Source: Aldehydirespirator sp965220485 (GTDB lineage Bacteria; Actinomycetota; Acidimicrobiia; Acidimicrobiales; Aldehydirespiratoraceae). From it: a stretch of 64,000 nucleotides of DNA. Positions 25,854-33,723 of this stretch are shown here, in pieces; position 1 is the first letter of the stretch, and each line of letters starts with the position of its first letter. Below the pieces are notes generated by a model, which was not told the DNA's origin, did not search any database, and worked only from the letters and a program-made list of their open reading frames with translations. The position numbers were made by a program, and so were the translations under genes. The stretch spans positions 3,224,001 to 3,288,000 of the forward strand of contig OZ244832.1 in NCBI GenBank assembly GCA_965220485.1, in the 5' to 3' direction.

Positions 25854-27112
25854 TGGGTCATCCAGCGAGTGGTCTCATGCAGGGTCTCGACCGGGTGGTA
25901 TTCGCCGTCGGAGCCGATCACGGTCAAGAAGACCTCGTCCGAGCCCTGGTTGTCGCCCGCACCGAATTCCAGGTTGAATCCGTCGATGTCGAGATCGCCG
26001 CGGTCGATCAACTGCTCCAACAAGCAGGACCGGTGGACCTCGGCACCGCACTGCTCCAGAGCGTTGATCACCAAACGCCCCGCCAGGTAGCCCTCGAGGG
26101 ACACGAATCCTGGCTCGGCATTCGGGTCGTGTTGAGCAAGGGCGTCCAAGTAGGCGCTGACTACGGACAGGGAGGAATCCTCTGGGAACGGCACCACCTG
26201 TGTCACCAGAACCCCTGCGCCGTCGGGTCCGAGCTCTTGGGCCAAGGCGTTGCTGCCGACGAAGGAGACTGTCATGAAGACCGCGTCCATGCCCGTGCGG
26301 CGCGCCCACAAGATCAGCCTCGCCACCGGCTCGTAGGCGCCGATCATGATCACTGCTTCAGGGTCCCCCTGCCGCAGGTCGAGGAGCGCCGTCTTCACGG
26401 CGGTGGTGTTGCGGGGGTAGATCCCGATCGAGGTGGGCTCCATGCCACGTCGATCGAGTGCTCCGACCACGCCGCGGAATCCGGCCCGTCCGAACGAGTC
26501 GTTCTGGTACATGACGCCGATGCGGGTGATCCCCAGATCACTGGTGAGCCGGGCCACCATCTCCTCGGTCTCCTGGTTGTAGGAGGCTCGCAGGTTGATG
26601 ATGTTGTCCCATTCGTCGTCGCGGAGGAAGGCTGCGCCCGTGAATGGTGCGATGTACGGAACCCCGGCGTTGCGCGCGATCGGGGTGGCAGAGCGCGAGG
26701 TCGGAGTGCCCACCGCGCCGATCAACGCGAACACCTGCTCTTGCTCGATGAGATGGCGCGTCATCACGATCGCGTCCTCTGGCTCGTATGCGTCATCGAG
26801 AGACTGCAGTTCCAGCCGGCGCCCGTCGACGCCTCCGGTCGCGTTCACCTCGTCGAATGCGGACAGGATCCCGAGCCTCATGTTCCTGCCCAGCTCCTTG
26901 GCCGGTCCGCTGAGCGCGGCCGACTGCCCGAACAGTATCCGCTCGTCCGATATGCCTATGGAGGTCCCTCCCTCCTCCACGTCCGGACCGGGTTCCTGTG
27001 ACTCGTCGGGACCCGGCCCCCCTTCCGGGTCGCCTCCGCCAGCGCAGCTCGCGAGCACGACCGCCGCGGCGACGGCCAGCCAGAAGCTGGCAGTCCATCC
27101 TCGACGTGGCAC
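25850..27112 (-). CDS. Periplasmic ligand-binding lipoprotein, LivK/amino-acid-ABC receptor type
   Basis: 420 residues with a lipoprotein signal (AAAVVLASCAGGG, Cys near residue 24), a Gly/Glu/Pro-rich spacer and a type I periplasmic-binding fold. Landmarks are ILFGQSAALSGPAKELGRNM near 58-77, LIGAVGTPTSRSATPIARNAGVPYIAPFTG near 131-160 and GVMYQNDSFGRAGFRGVVGALDRRG near 198. Such proteins usually feed branched-chain amino acid or amide ABC transporters, but no permease or ATPase is present. The gene is instead coupled to a sensor kinase by a 4-bp overlap, suggesting a sensory receptor that presents its ligand to the kinase. Ligand unknown; small amides or amines are possible. Confidence 0.85.
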   Translation of the reverse strand: MPRRGWTASFWLAVAAAVVLASCAGGGDPEGGPGPDESQEPGPDVEEGGTSIGISDERILFGQSAALSGPAKELGRNMRLGILSAFDEVNATGGVDGRRLELQSLDDAYEPEDAIVMTRHLIEQEQVFALIGAVGTPTSRSATPIARNAGVPYIAPFTGAAFLRDDEWDNIINLRASYNQETEEMVARLTSDLGITRIGVMYQNDSFGRAGFRGVVGALDRRGMEPTSIGIYPRNTTAVKTALLDLRQGDPEAVIMIGAYEPVARLILWARRTGMDAVFMTVSFVGSNALAQELGPDGAGVLVTQVVPFPEDSSLSVVSAYLDALAQHDPNAEPGFVSLEGYLAGRLVINALEQCGAEVHRSCLLEQLIDRGDLDIDGFNLEFGAGDNQGSDEVFLTVIGSDGEYHPVETLHETTRWMTQ

Positions 27113-27118
27113 TGCTGC

Positions 27119-27592
27119 CTACCCGCTCGGCCTCTTGCGAGTCACGATCTTCAGGCGGTTCCTTCCCGACTCCCTGCAGTACTCCACGTTGTCCATCAGG
27201 GTCTTCGTGAAGTGCACGCCCAGACCGCCGATGGGCCGGTCCTCGATCGGCGACGTCAGGTCGGGCTCGGGGGCCTCGGTCAGCGGGTCGAACGGGCGAC
27301 CCTCGTCGACGATCTCGATGACGACGGCCTCTGTCTCCGAGGTCACCTCTACCTCTACGTCGCCGGGCCCGTCGTCGCGGGAATAATCCACGACGTTCTG
27401 CACCAACTCGTCGATCACCAGGCTGACTCGGAACGTCAGGTCGCCTGACCAGCCGTCCCGCTCACCGAGTTCCTCGACCGCCGCGACAAGTTCAGCCAGA
27501 TTCTCGTAGCTGGACCGGAGGACCTCGTCACTGGTATTGGTAGTCAAGGACAGCACGCCGACGCTCACTTCACTCGGCGCAGAACGAGACAT
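27119..27592 (-). CDS. Anti-sigma regulatory factor-type ATP-binding protein (RsbW/HATPase_c)
   Basis: 157 residues forming a compact GHKL ATPase: SLVIDELVQNVVDYSRDDG (N-box, about 58-76), VIEIVDEGRPFDPLTE (G1-type, about 91-106) and GGLGVHFTKTLMDNVEYCRE (about 121-140). In partner-switching systems such kinases phosphorylate a STAS antagonist and bind a sigma factor. The STAS protein and a PP2C phosphatase are encoded just upstream. The start overlaps the RR-PP2C stop by 28 bp and the stop is 6 bp before the binding-protein gene. No sigma factor lies next to it, so the final target may be elsewhere. The last codons and stop consist of the AGAGGCCGAGCGG motif. Confidence 0.82.
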   Translation of the reverse strand: MSRSAPSEVSVGVLSLTTNTSDEVLRSSYENLAELVAAVEELGERDGWSGDLTFRVSLVIDELVQNVVDYSRDDGPGDVEVEVTSETEAVVIEIVDEGRPFDPLTEAPEPDLTSPIEDRPIGGLGVHFTKTLMDNVEYCRESGRNRLKIVTRKRPSG

Positions 27593-28737
27593 GTCGTATC
27601 GTCGAACTGGGGCACATCGCCGGCGAACTCGTTGACGAGCTCAATGACCCGGCGTCCGGCGTTCTCGGCGTCGCTCGGCGGGTCCGCCGCGAAGGCTTCA
27701 CGCAGGCGGTTCAATCCGAGTTGCTCCTCCTCGCTGTTGATGGCCTCGGTCACGCCGTCGGTGTAGAGGACGACCGTGTCGCCCGGTGCCAGCGTGTGGG
27801 TGTGTTGGAGGTAGTCGAATCCCGGCAGCACCCCGAGGGCGAGCCCGTCGGTCACGGGCAACTGGGTGCTGCTGCCGTCCGCGTGTATGACGAGGGGCGG
27901 ATCATGGCCCCCGTTCGCGTAGGTGAGGTCACCGGTGTCGGGGTTGTACACGGCGTAGATCATGGTGACGAACATGCAGGCGTCGTTGTCCTCGTTGAGC
28001 ACATTGTTTACTTCCGAGAGCGCATCGCCGGGACCCTCGGCGCGCATCGCCGCGCCCTTCAGCAGCGTGCGGCTGGACATCATGAACAGAGCTGCGGGCA
28101 CACCCTTGCCGGACACGTCCGCGATGGCCAAACCCACCTTGTTGCCAGCGAGGCCGATCACATCGAAGAAATCGCCTCCGACGTTGCGGGCTGGCTGCAT
28201 GGTTCCGAACAGCTTGTAGGCGTCATTGCGGGCGAATTTGTTCGGCAGGATGGACTGCTGCATCATGCTTGCAACGTTCAGCTCGTTCTGCAGAACCACG
28301 AGCTTGTCGCGGGCGCTGAGCGCCTCCTTCCATTCACGTATGTGCTGCAATGTTCGGTCGATCGTGAACTTCAAGTCGTCAAAGTCGACCGGCTTTGTGA
28401 CAAAGTCGAAGGCACCTCGGTTCATGGCAATCCGGATGTTCTTCATGTCGCCATAGGCGGAGATAATGACAGCCCGAATATCCGGCGCGATATCTGGAAT
28501 CCTTTCGAGCAGCGTGAGGCCATCCATCTTGGGCATGTTGATGTCCGACAGGACCATGTCGATGCTCTCGTCCGAGTCGAGTGCTTCTAGTGCTTCGACG
28601 CCGTCGTGAGCGAATACAAACTCGTAGACACCGGTCCTTATGAATCTCCGCATGCGCTGCAGCATGAGAGGTTCGAGATCCGGCTCATCATCGACGACGA
28701 GAATCTTGTTCTTCTGCCGCGATTCAGTCATTGCCAT
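27565..28737 (-). CDS. Response regulator fused to PP2C/SpoIIE phosphatase (RsbU-like)
   Basis: 390 residues. A CheY-like receiver occupies residues 10-130, with KILVVDDEPD, the phospho-acceptor in MVLSDINMPKMDG (Asp65) and TKPVDFDDL. A short coiled linker is followed by the SpoIIE-type PP2C domain: QPARNVGGDFFDVIGL (about 181-196), IADVSGKGVPAALFMMSSR (about 206-224), YANGGHDPPLV (about 276) and DTVVLYTDGVTEAIN (about 322). It should dephosphorylate the STAS protein when its receiver is phosphorylated, presumably by the downstream histidine kinase, thereby linking periplasmic sensing to partner switching. Confidence 0.88.
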   Translation of the reverse strand: MAMTESRQKNKILVVDDEPDLEPLMLQRMRRFIRTGVYEFVFAHDGVEALEALDSDESIDMVLSDINMPKMDGLTLLERIPDIAPDIRAVIISAYGDMKNIRIAMNRGAFDFVTKPVDFDDLKFTIDRTLQHIREWKEALSARDKLVVLQNELNVASMMQQSILPNKFARNDAYKLFGTMQPARNVGGDFFDVIGLAGNKVGLAIADVSGKGVPAALFMMSSRTLLKGAAMRAEGPGDALSEVNNVLNEDNDACMFVTMIYAVYNPDTGDLTYANGGHDPPLVIHADGSSTQLPVTDGLALGVLPGFDYLQHTHTLAPGDTVVLYTDGVTEAINSEEEQLGLNRLREAFAADPPSDAENAGRRVIELVNEFAGDVPQFDDTTCLVLRRVK

Positions 28738-28769
28738 TAGAGTCCTCTCTGATAATTGGTGACGTTCAC

Positions 28770-29114
28770 CTATGCGCCGACTGCCGTTAGCGCCTCAGAT
28801 TGTGAACCGTGAATCGGAATGATCTTGTCGAATCCGCTGATCTTGAACACTTCACGATTCGAGTCGTTCATTGAATAGAGAGCAAACGTCACGCCGTTCT
28901 GCTGGAGACTCTTGGCTGTGAGTAGAATTACCCTCATCCCAGCGCTGCTGATGTAGGAGACATCCTCGAAGTCCAACACAACGACCGTGTCACCCTCTGT
29001 GACAACCGCTTCCAAACTGGAATGAAACTCGCGCGAGTTGGAACTGTCGATGCGACCATTGGTCCTCGCTATGACCGTTCCGCTTTCTCTCTCGGCGTTG
29101 ATTTCCATCGTCAT
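28770..29114 (-). CDS. STAS-domain anti-sigma factor antagonist (RsbV-like)
   Basis: 114 residues, a single STAS domain. The conserved DVSYISSAGMRVILLTAKSL (about 52-71) contains the serine phosphorylated by an RsbW-type kinase. It is first in the minus-strand signalling operon, 32 bp ahead of the RR-PP2C gene, and together with the ATP-binding protein forms a complete antagonist/kinase/phosphatase switch. Its promoter should lie between 29115 and 29175, downstream of the next minus-strand gene. Confidence 0.88.
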   Translation of the reverse strand: MTMEINAERESGTVIARTNGRIDSSNSREFHSSLEAVVTEGDTVVVLDFEDVSYISSAGMRVILLTAKSLQQNGVTFALYSMNDSNREVFKISGFDKIIPIHGSQSEALTAVGA

Positions 29115-29174
29115 ACCCCTGGGTACAAGATCGTCGGTACTCGATGGACTCTACCGCGCGGGCTGTGCCGGGAC

Positions 29175-30386
29175 TCATGCTCGTGCGCTAGGGCCGTAAG
29201 TGAGATGCATGAGGTCGCCGTCGGCGAACCGGCTCGGTCGGAGCGCCCGCGCGTCGAGCGGTGGAGCAGCGCCGAGTTGCTCGACACCGAGCACATGGGA
29301 CGCCACGATCTCGCCGACTGCGGGCGAGAGCTTGAGTCCGTGGCCGGAGAATCCGACAGCCAGATAGAGGCCGGTCACGTCAGCGATCTCGGAGGCCCAA
29401 CCGAGGATGGGGTGATAGTCCGGTGTGATGTCATAGGCTCCGCTGGTCGTGGACACCGTTTTGGCGATGGTCATGGCGGGGAGCCGCTCGGCCACAGCCC
29501 GGCGGATGCGCGCGGAGTGATCGGTGTGGTCGTCGGCCGGAGCGTCTCCGAGGGGATCATCCACTTCGGGCATCTGCGGCGGGTAAGCCACGGCGAGAAC
29601 GCGGCGACCCATGTCGGGACGGATCACCAAGTTGGAGTTGCCGTCGGTGATGAAGGTGTGCAGGGCTCGGGAACCGGGCTCCTGTTCGAGCATGGCCATG
29701 TCCAGCCGCCGCCGCTCGACGGGCACGGGCACGCCCAGCGGATCGAGCAGATCCCGGGCCCACGCACCAGTGGCCACCACGACGACCGGCGCGGCGATCT
29801 CTCCTTTGGCGGTGGCCACGCCGGTCACCGCGCCGTCGCCCACCATGATCGCCTCCACTGCGAGCGGGGCGAGAACGTCGGCGCCGGCGGCGGTTGCGGC
29901 GCCCAGCCAGCTCAGCACCATCCTGGTCACGTCGATATAGCCCCCATCGGGCTCGTAGGCGCCGCCCGCGAGATCCTTGGCGTTCACTAGAGGCTCAACG
30001 GCCGCAATCTCGTCCGGACCCACGAAACGGGTGTCCACGCCCAGGGCGCGGCCCAGCTCGACGTTGCGCCGCAAGCCGTCGATCTGGTCCTCGGTGACGA
30101 TGAGCATGTAGCCCAGCCGCACGTAGCCGGGGTCGCCGTAGCCCACCTCGGTCGTCCAGTTGCCGATGCAGTGGAAGCCTCGCCGCGCCATGCGCACCAT
30201 GAGTTCGTTGGAGTAGTGCTGGCGGATCTGACCGAAGGTGCGCCCCGAGATACCACCGACCGGCGACCGGGCGTCCACCACCGCCACCCGCCGGTCCGAA
30301 TGCCGGGCGAGCTGGTAGCCGATGCTGGCCCCCGACACGCCGGCCCCTATGACGACGACATCGGCTTCGGCCGGAACCGTTCGCAT
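29175..30386 (-). CDS. FAD-dependent oxidoreductase, sarcosine/dimethylglycine oxidase-like (DAO family)
   Basis: 403 residues from ATG 30386. FAD-binding VVVIGAGVSGASIGYQLARHS is at about residues 9-29. PVGGISGRTFGQIRQHYSNEL near 44-64 is typical of SoxB-like and other N-methyl amino acid oxidases, and the C-terminal FSGHGLKLSPAVGEIVASHVLG completes the flavin site. The frame stays open far upstream, but that extension reads through a dispersed repeat and the 36-bp array, so ATG 30386 is chosen. Probable activity is oxidation of a secondary or tertiary amino acid; an N-methylated substrate would fit the neighbourhood. It has no partner subunits nearby. Confidence 0.8.
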   Translation of the reverse strand: MRTVPAEADVVVIGAGVSGASIGYQLARHSDRRVAVVDARSPVGGISGRTFGQIRQHYSNELMVRMARRGFHCIGNWTTEVGYGDPGYVRLGYMLIVTEDQIDGLRRNVELGRALGVDTRFVGPDEIAAVEPLVNAKDLAGGAYEPDGGYIDVTRMVLSWLGAATAAGADVLAPLAVEAIMVGDGAVTGVATAKGEIAAPVVVVATGAWARDLLDPLGVPVPVERRRLDMAMLEQEPGSRALHTFITDGNSNLVIRPDMGRRVLAVAYPPQMPEVDDPLGDAPADDHTDHSARIRRAVAERLPAMTIAKTVSTTSGAYDITPDYHPILGWASEIADVTGLYLAVGFSGHGLKLSPAVGEIVASHVLGVEQLGAAPPLDARALRPSRFADGDLMHLTYGPSARA

Positions 30387-30427
30387 TAGAGCGAGCGCGA
30401 ATAGGCGAAAGCCCTTCGCGTCGATGT

Positions 30428-30536
30428 GGCGGGTCTCCCGCTCTTGTTCGCTGCGCTCACGGGCCGCTCGGGCCCGGGTGTCGCTCGGTGTCTCGCGAAG
30501 ATCCTCATGACTCGCTCCTATCCGTTTGGCCTCTAA
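30428..30536 (-). repeat. Dispersed repeat element, copy A (inverted)
   Basis: On the minus strand it reads from a diverged AGAGGCCxAxCGG end, through a CGAGCG-rich middle, to the core CCCGAGCGGCCCGTGAGCG followed by CAGCGAACAAGAGCGGGAG. It lies between the divergent flavoprotein and HlyD-like genes. Confidence 0.8.
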
Positions 30537-30674
30537 GCGCGGATCGTACAAGTTGTCGGCACCGCCGAGGGAGTATTGTTCGCCGATTGCGATCCGAATG
30601 TCCCGGTTATCTCCCCGTGAACCGCCACCGTCTAGGATCGGCCCTCGTCTAGACTCTCCTGTGAGGAGCGAGCC

Positions 30675-31262
30675 TTGCCCTCCGACAGTGGACTGTTCCG
30701 CGAGGAAGCATTCGCGCGCCGGGGCCAGAGGGAGCCCATCGACGGCCTGCTGCGTGTCACCGCGCCGCACGAATGGGTGATCCTGCTCGGGTTGGTGCTG
30801 GCGCTGGGCGCGACCGCCGCCTGGGGGCTGTTCGGCAGCGTCGAGCGCAGTCTGGGCGCGGACTGTGCCCTGGTGCAGCCCGACGAGCGCTACGCGGAGC
30901 TTGGCGACGTTCAGATCCCTGACGACGCGGTCGGTGGTTTCGAGGCGATGGCGCTCGTGCCGCGGCACGACGCCCGGCGCTTGGAGGCAGGGATGGAGGC
31001 GCGGGTGTCGGCGTCGCAGGAGCGCCTCGACGGGCCCGAAGTCCTCGACGCCGAGGTGGTGGGGATCTCCGAGCGGCCCGTTGTGGCGCCCGGGTGGCTG
31101 CCCGGCTCGGAAGGGTCGGCGTCGCCTGGGGGCCATGCGGTCCGCTTGGCTCTGCGATCGGCGCTGCCGACCGGCGTGGCCGATGGCGATCACTGCACGG
31201 TGCGGATCGTTCTGGACCGGCACGCGCCGGCCAGGTGGCTGACGTCGACCTGGCTGGGTTGA
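30675..31262 (+). CDS. NHLM/NHLP bacteriocin system HlyD-like secretion protein
   Basis: 195 residues from a TTG at 30675 with GTGAGGAGC upstream. LFREEAFARRGQREPIDGLLRVTAPHEW (residues 7-34) followed by one membrane helix (about 35-55, ending WGLFGSV) is the characteristic start of NHLM-system secretion proteins. The rest is a short membrane-fusion-protein-like beta domain, compact compared with larger HlyD proteins. It would bridge the exporter to the cell exterior. The stop falls in the first unit of a 36-bp tandem array, so the C-terminus (STWLG) is encoded by repeat sequence and may have been altered by it. First gene of the export operon. Confidence 0.75.
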   Translation: MPSDSGLFREEAFARRGQREPIDGLLRVTAPHEWVILLGLVLALGATAAWGLFGSVERSLGADCALVQPDERYAELGDVQIPDDAVGGFEAMALVPRHDARRLEAGMEARVSASQERLDGPEVLDAEVVGISERPVVAPGWLPGSEGSASPGGHAVRLALRSALPTGVADGDHCTVRIVLDRHAPARWLTSTWLG

Positions 31263-31531
31263 GGCGGCCGGTGGTGGGTGTCGACCTGGCTGGGTTGAGG
31301 CGGCCGGTGGTGGGTGTCGACCTGGCTGGGTTGAGGCGGCCGGTGGCTGACGTCGACCTGGCTGGGTTGAGGCGGCCGGTGGTGGGTGTCGACCTGGCTG
31401 GGTTGAGGCGGCCGGTGGTGGGTGTCGACCTGGCTGGGTTGAGGCGGCCGGTGGTGGGTGTCGACCTGGCTGGGTTGAGGCGGCCGGTGGTGGGTGTCGA
31501 CCTGGCTGGGTTGAGGCGGCCGGCGGTGGGT
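31244..31531 (+). repeat. 36-bp tandem repeat, eight copies
   Basis: Units start GTCGACCTGGCTGGG at 31244 and every 36 bp to 31496. Units 1 and 4 are preceded by a GCTGAC variant, the others by GGTGGGT. The unit is a multiple of three; one plus-strand frame is open throughout and would encode VVGVDLAGLRRP repeats, ending in an ATGA overlap with the next start. It fills the whole gap between the HlyD-like and peptidase-ABC genes. Confidence 0.95.
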
Positions 31532-31533
31532 GG

Positions 31534-33723
31534 ATGAGGCGGGATGGGCGGCTCCCGCGGCGGCGTCTTCGCACGCCCCTGTTCCCTCAACTCGAGGCGT
31601 CGGAATGCGGGGCGGCGTGCCTGGGGGTGCTGCTCGCGCACTTCGGGCGCTGGGAGCCCATCGAGCGGTTGCGCGAGGCGTGCGGCGTCAGCCGCGACGG
31701 CAGCAGCGCGGCCGACATCGTCAGGGCGGCCAGAGGCTACGGGCTGCTGGTCAGGGGCTGGAGCAAGCCGATCGACGAGCTTCGCGGCGTGCCCCTGCCG
31801 GCCATCCTGTTCTGGGAGTTCAACCACTTCGTCGTGCTTGAAGGCATCGGACGGGGGTCCTACTACCTGAACGATCCGGCCAACGGCCGCCGCGTCGTCG
31901 GCGAGGACAAGTTCAGCCAGGCCTTCACCGGCATCGTGCTGGAAGCGTCGCCGGGCCCCGACTTCCGGCCGGGCGGGAGGCCGCCGCGGATCCTGTCCCA
32001 GTTGTGGCCGTGGCTGCGGGACGTGAAGCGGCCCCTCGGATTTGTGGCGGCGTGCGGGCTCCTGTTGGCCGTGCCCGGTCTGGTCATGCCCGTCCTGCTG
32101 AGCCTGTTCGTGGACGATGTCCTCAGCGGCCGGTCGTCGTCCTGGGGCTCGCTGATGGCCTCGGCGGCGGCATGTGCGGGAGTCGTCACATACTTGCTGA
32201 TCTGGTTGCAGCAGCGCGTGCTGCGCAAGATGGCCATCCGCCTGTCGGTGGTCCACGCCGAGGGCCTGCTGTCGCACCTGTTCAGGCTGCCCACACAGTT
32301 CTTCGCGCACCGGTTCGCCGGCGACCTCACGTCGCGGGTCCAACTGGTCGACGGGGTGGCGGTCGGCGCGGCCGGCCAGTTCGTCGGCATCATGGTCGAA
32401 CTGGTTATGAGCGTGCTGTTCCTGGTGCTGATGGCCGCCTACGACCCGCTGCTCGCCGCGGTCGTGGCCGCCCTGGGCGCCGTGAATGTGCTGGCCGTGC
32501 GCATCATCACCCGGCACCGCAATGACGAGAACCGCCAGTTCCGGCGAGAGCAGGCGCTGTCGTTCGGGCTGGGCGCCTCAGCTCTGCGGAACATGGACTC
32601 GCTGCGGGCGACCGCCGGCGAGGACGACTTCTTCGCCCGGTGGACCGGTTACCAGGCGCGCGAGCTCGCAGCCCGGCAGAAGCTCCAAGAGCTCGGCCAG
32701 GTGATTGCGTCGCTGCCCAGACTGTTCCTGTTCCTGGGGGGAGCGGCCGTGCTGGGGCTGGGGGGCTGGAGGGTGGTGTCGGGCGACATGACCCTCGGCA
32801 TGCTCATGGCAGTCTACATGCTGGCCGCGGGCTTCCTGCAGCCGATCGGCCGATTCGTGCAGTTCGCAGACGCCTTCCAGATCCTCGAAGCCGACCGGCA
32901 GCGCATCGACGATGTGCTGAACGCGCCGGAGGATCCCGCGCTGGCTCGCGACAGCGGCACCGAGGACGGCCGGGTCGCCACGGTGGCGGGCAGGCTCCGG
33001 CTGGCCGGCCGGGTCGAGGTGCGCAACGTCACGTTCGGCTACCAGGTCAACCGGCCTCCGCTCATCGAGAACTTCAGCCTGTCGATCGAGCCCGGGCAGA
33101 GGGTCGCGGTCATCGGTCCCAGCGGGTCGGGCAAGTCCACGCTGCTGAAGCTGATCAGCGGGGAGTATACCCCCTGGTCGGGTGAGATCCTGTTCGACGG
33201 CGTGCCCAGCCGCGAGATCCCGCGCCGGATCCTCACCCGCTCGGTCTCGGTGGTGGACCAGCAGATATTCCTGTTCGCGGCAACGGTCCGCGACAACCTG
33301 ACCCTCTGGAATCCCACCGTGGCCGACCGGCAGGTGGTGGCCGCGGCCGCCGACGCGCTGATCCACGGCGAGATCATGAGCCGAGCCGGGGGCTACGACT
33401 CGCCCGTGGAGGAGGAGGGCCGGAACTTCAGCGGCGGCCAGCGCCAGCGCCTGGAGATCGCCAGGGCCCTGGTCGACGATCCGTCGGTGCTTTTCCTCGA
33501 CGAGGCCACCAGCGCGCTCGACGCCGTCAGCGAGATGCTCATAGACGACGGGCTGCGCCGCCGGGGCTGCACCTGCGTCATCGTCGCCCACAGGCTCAGC
33601 ACCGTCCGCGACTGCGACCAGATCATCGTCATGGACCGCGGCCGGCAAGTGCAGAGCGGCACCCACCCCGAGCTGATGACCGACGAGTCGGGCCTCTACC
33701 GCGAGTTGGCCGGTGCCCAGTGA
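31534..33723 (+). CDS. NHLP-family bacteriocin export ABC transporter with C39 leader peptidase
   Basis: 729 residues. The N-terminal C39 cysteine protease domain has FPQLEASECGAACLGVLLAH (catalytic Cys25), WEFNHFVVLEG (His98) and YYLNDPANG (Asp114). A six-helix ABC export domain spans about 165-450. The ATPase has Walker A GPSGSGKST near 529, signature FSGGQRQRLEIARAL near 631, Walker B VLFLDEATSALD near 651 and an H-loop AHRLST. It should cleave double-glycine leaders and export the mature peptide. Start ATG 31534 directly follows the repeat array; the 3' end overlaps the second ABC gene. Confidence 0.92.
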   Translation: MRRDGRLPRRRLRTPLFPQLEASECGAACLGVLLAHFGRWEPIERLREACGVSRDGSSAADIVRAARGYGLLVRGWSKPIDELRGVPLPAILFWEFNHFVVLEGIGRGSYYLNDPANGRRVVGEDKFSQAFTGIVLEASPGPDFRPGGRPPRILSQLWPWLRDVKRPLGFVAACGLLLAVPGLVMPVLLSLFVDDVLSGRSSSWGSLMASAAACAGVVTYLLIWLQQRVLRKMAIRLSVVHAEGLLSHLFRLPTQFFAHRFAGDLTSRVQLVDGVAVGAAGQFVGIMVELVMSVLFLVLMAAYDPLLAAVVAALGAVNVLAVRIITRHRNDENRQFRREQALSFGLGASALRNMDSLRATAGEDDFFARWTGYQARELAARQKLQELGQVIASLPRLFLFLGGAAVLGLGGWRVVSGDMTLGMLMAVYMLAAGFLQPIGRFVQFADAFQILEADRQRIDDVLNAPEDPALARDSGTEDGRVATVAGRLRLAGRVEVRNVTFGYQVNRPPLIENFSLSIEPGQRVAVIGPSGSGKSTLLKLISGEYTPWSGEILFDGVPSREIPRRILTRSVSVVDQQIFLFAATVRDNLTLWNPTVADRQVVAAAADALIHGEIMSRAGGYDSPVEEEGRNFSGGQRQRLEIARALVDDPSVLFLDEATSALDAVSEMLIDDGLRRRGCTCVIVAHRLSTVRDCDQIIVMDRGRQVQSGTHPELMTDESGLYRELAGAQ

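Noticed and set aside
28738..29174. A sigma factor gene within the Rsb-like operon.
   Set aside because: Only the STAS gene and short gaps are present; no sigma-70 motifs are visible.
31244..31531. CRISPR array.
   Set aside because: The 36-bp units are directly adjacent with no unique spacers and there are no cas genes.
31094..31537. 147-codon frame ending in the VVGVDLAGLRRP repeats as a separate gene.
   Set aside because: Its first third is out of frame with the HlyD-like gene and looks like a shadow; kept only as a possible frameshift extension in the findings.
29175..31574. A 799-codon minus-strand open frame extending the DAO flavoprotein upstream into Pro/Ser/Thr-rich HPPPAASTQPGR repeats.
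   Set aside because: The extension is the antisense of the HlyD-like gene and the 36-bp array; a good start (ATG 30386) sits right before the FAD motif.
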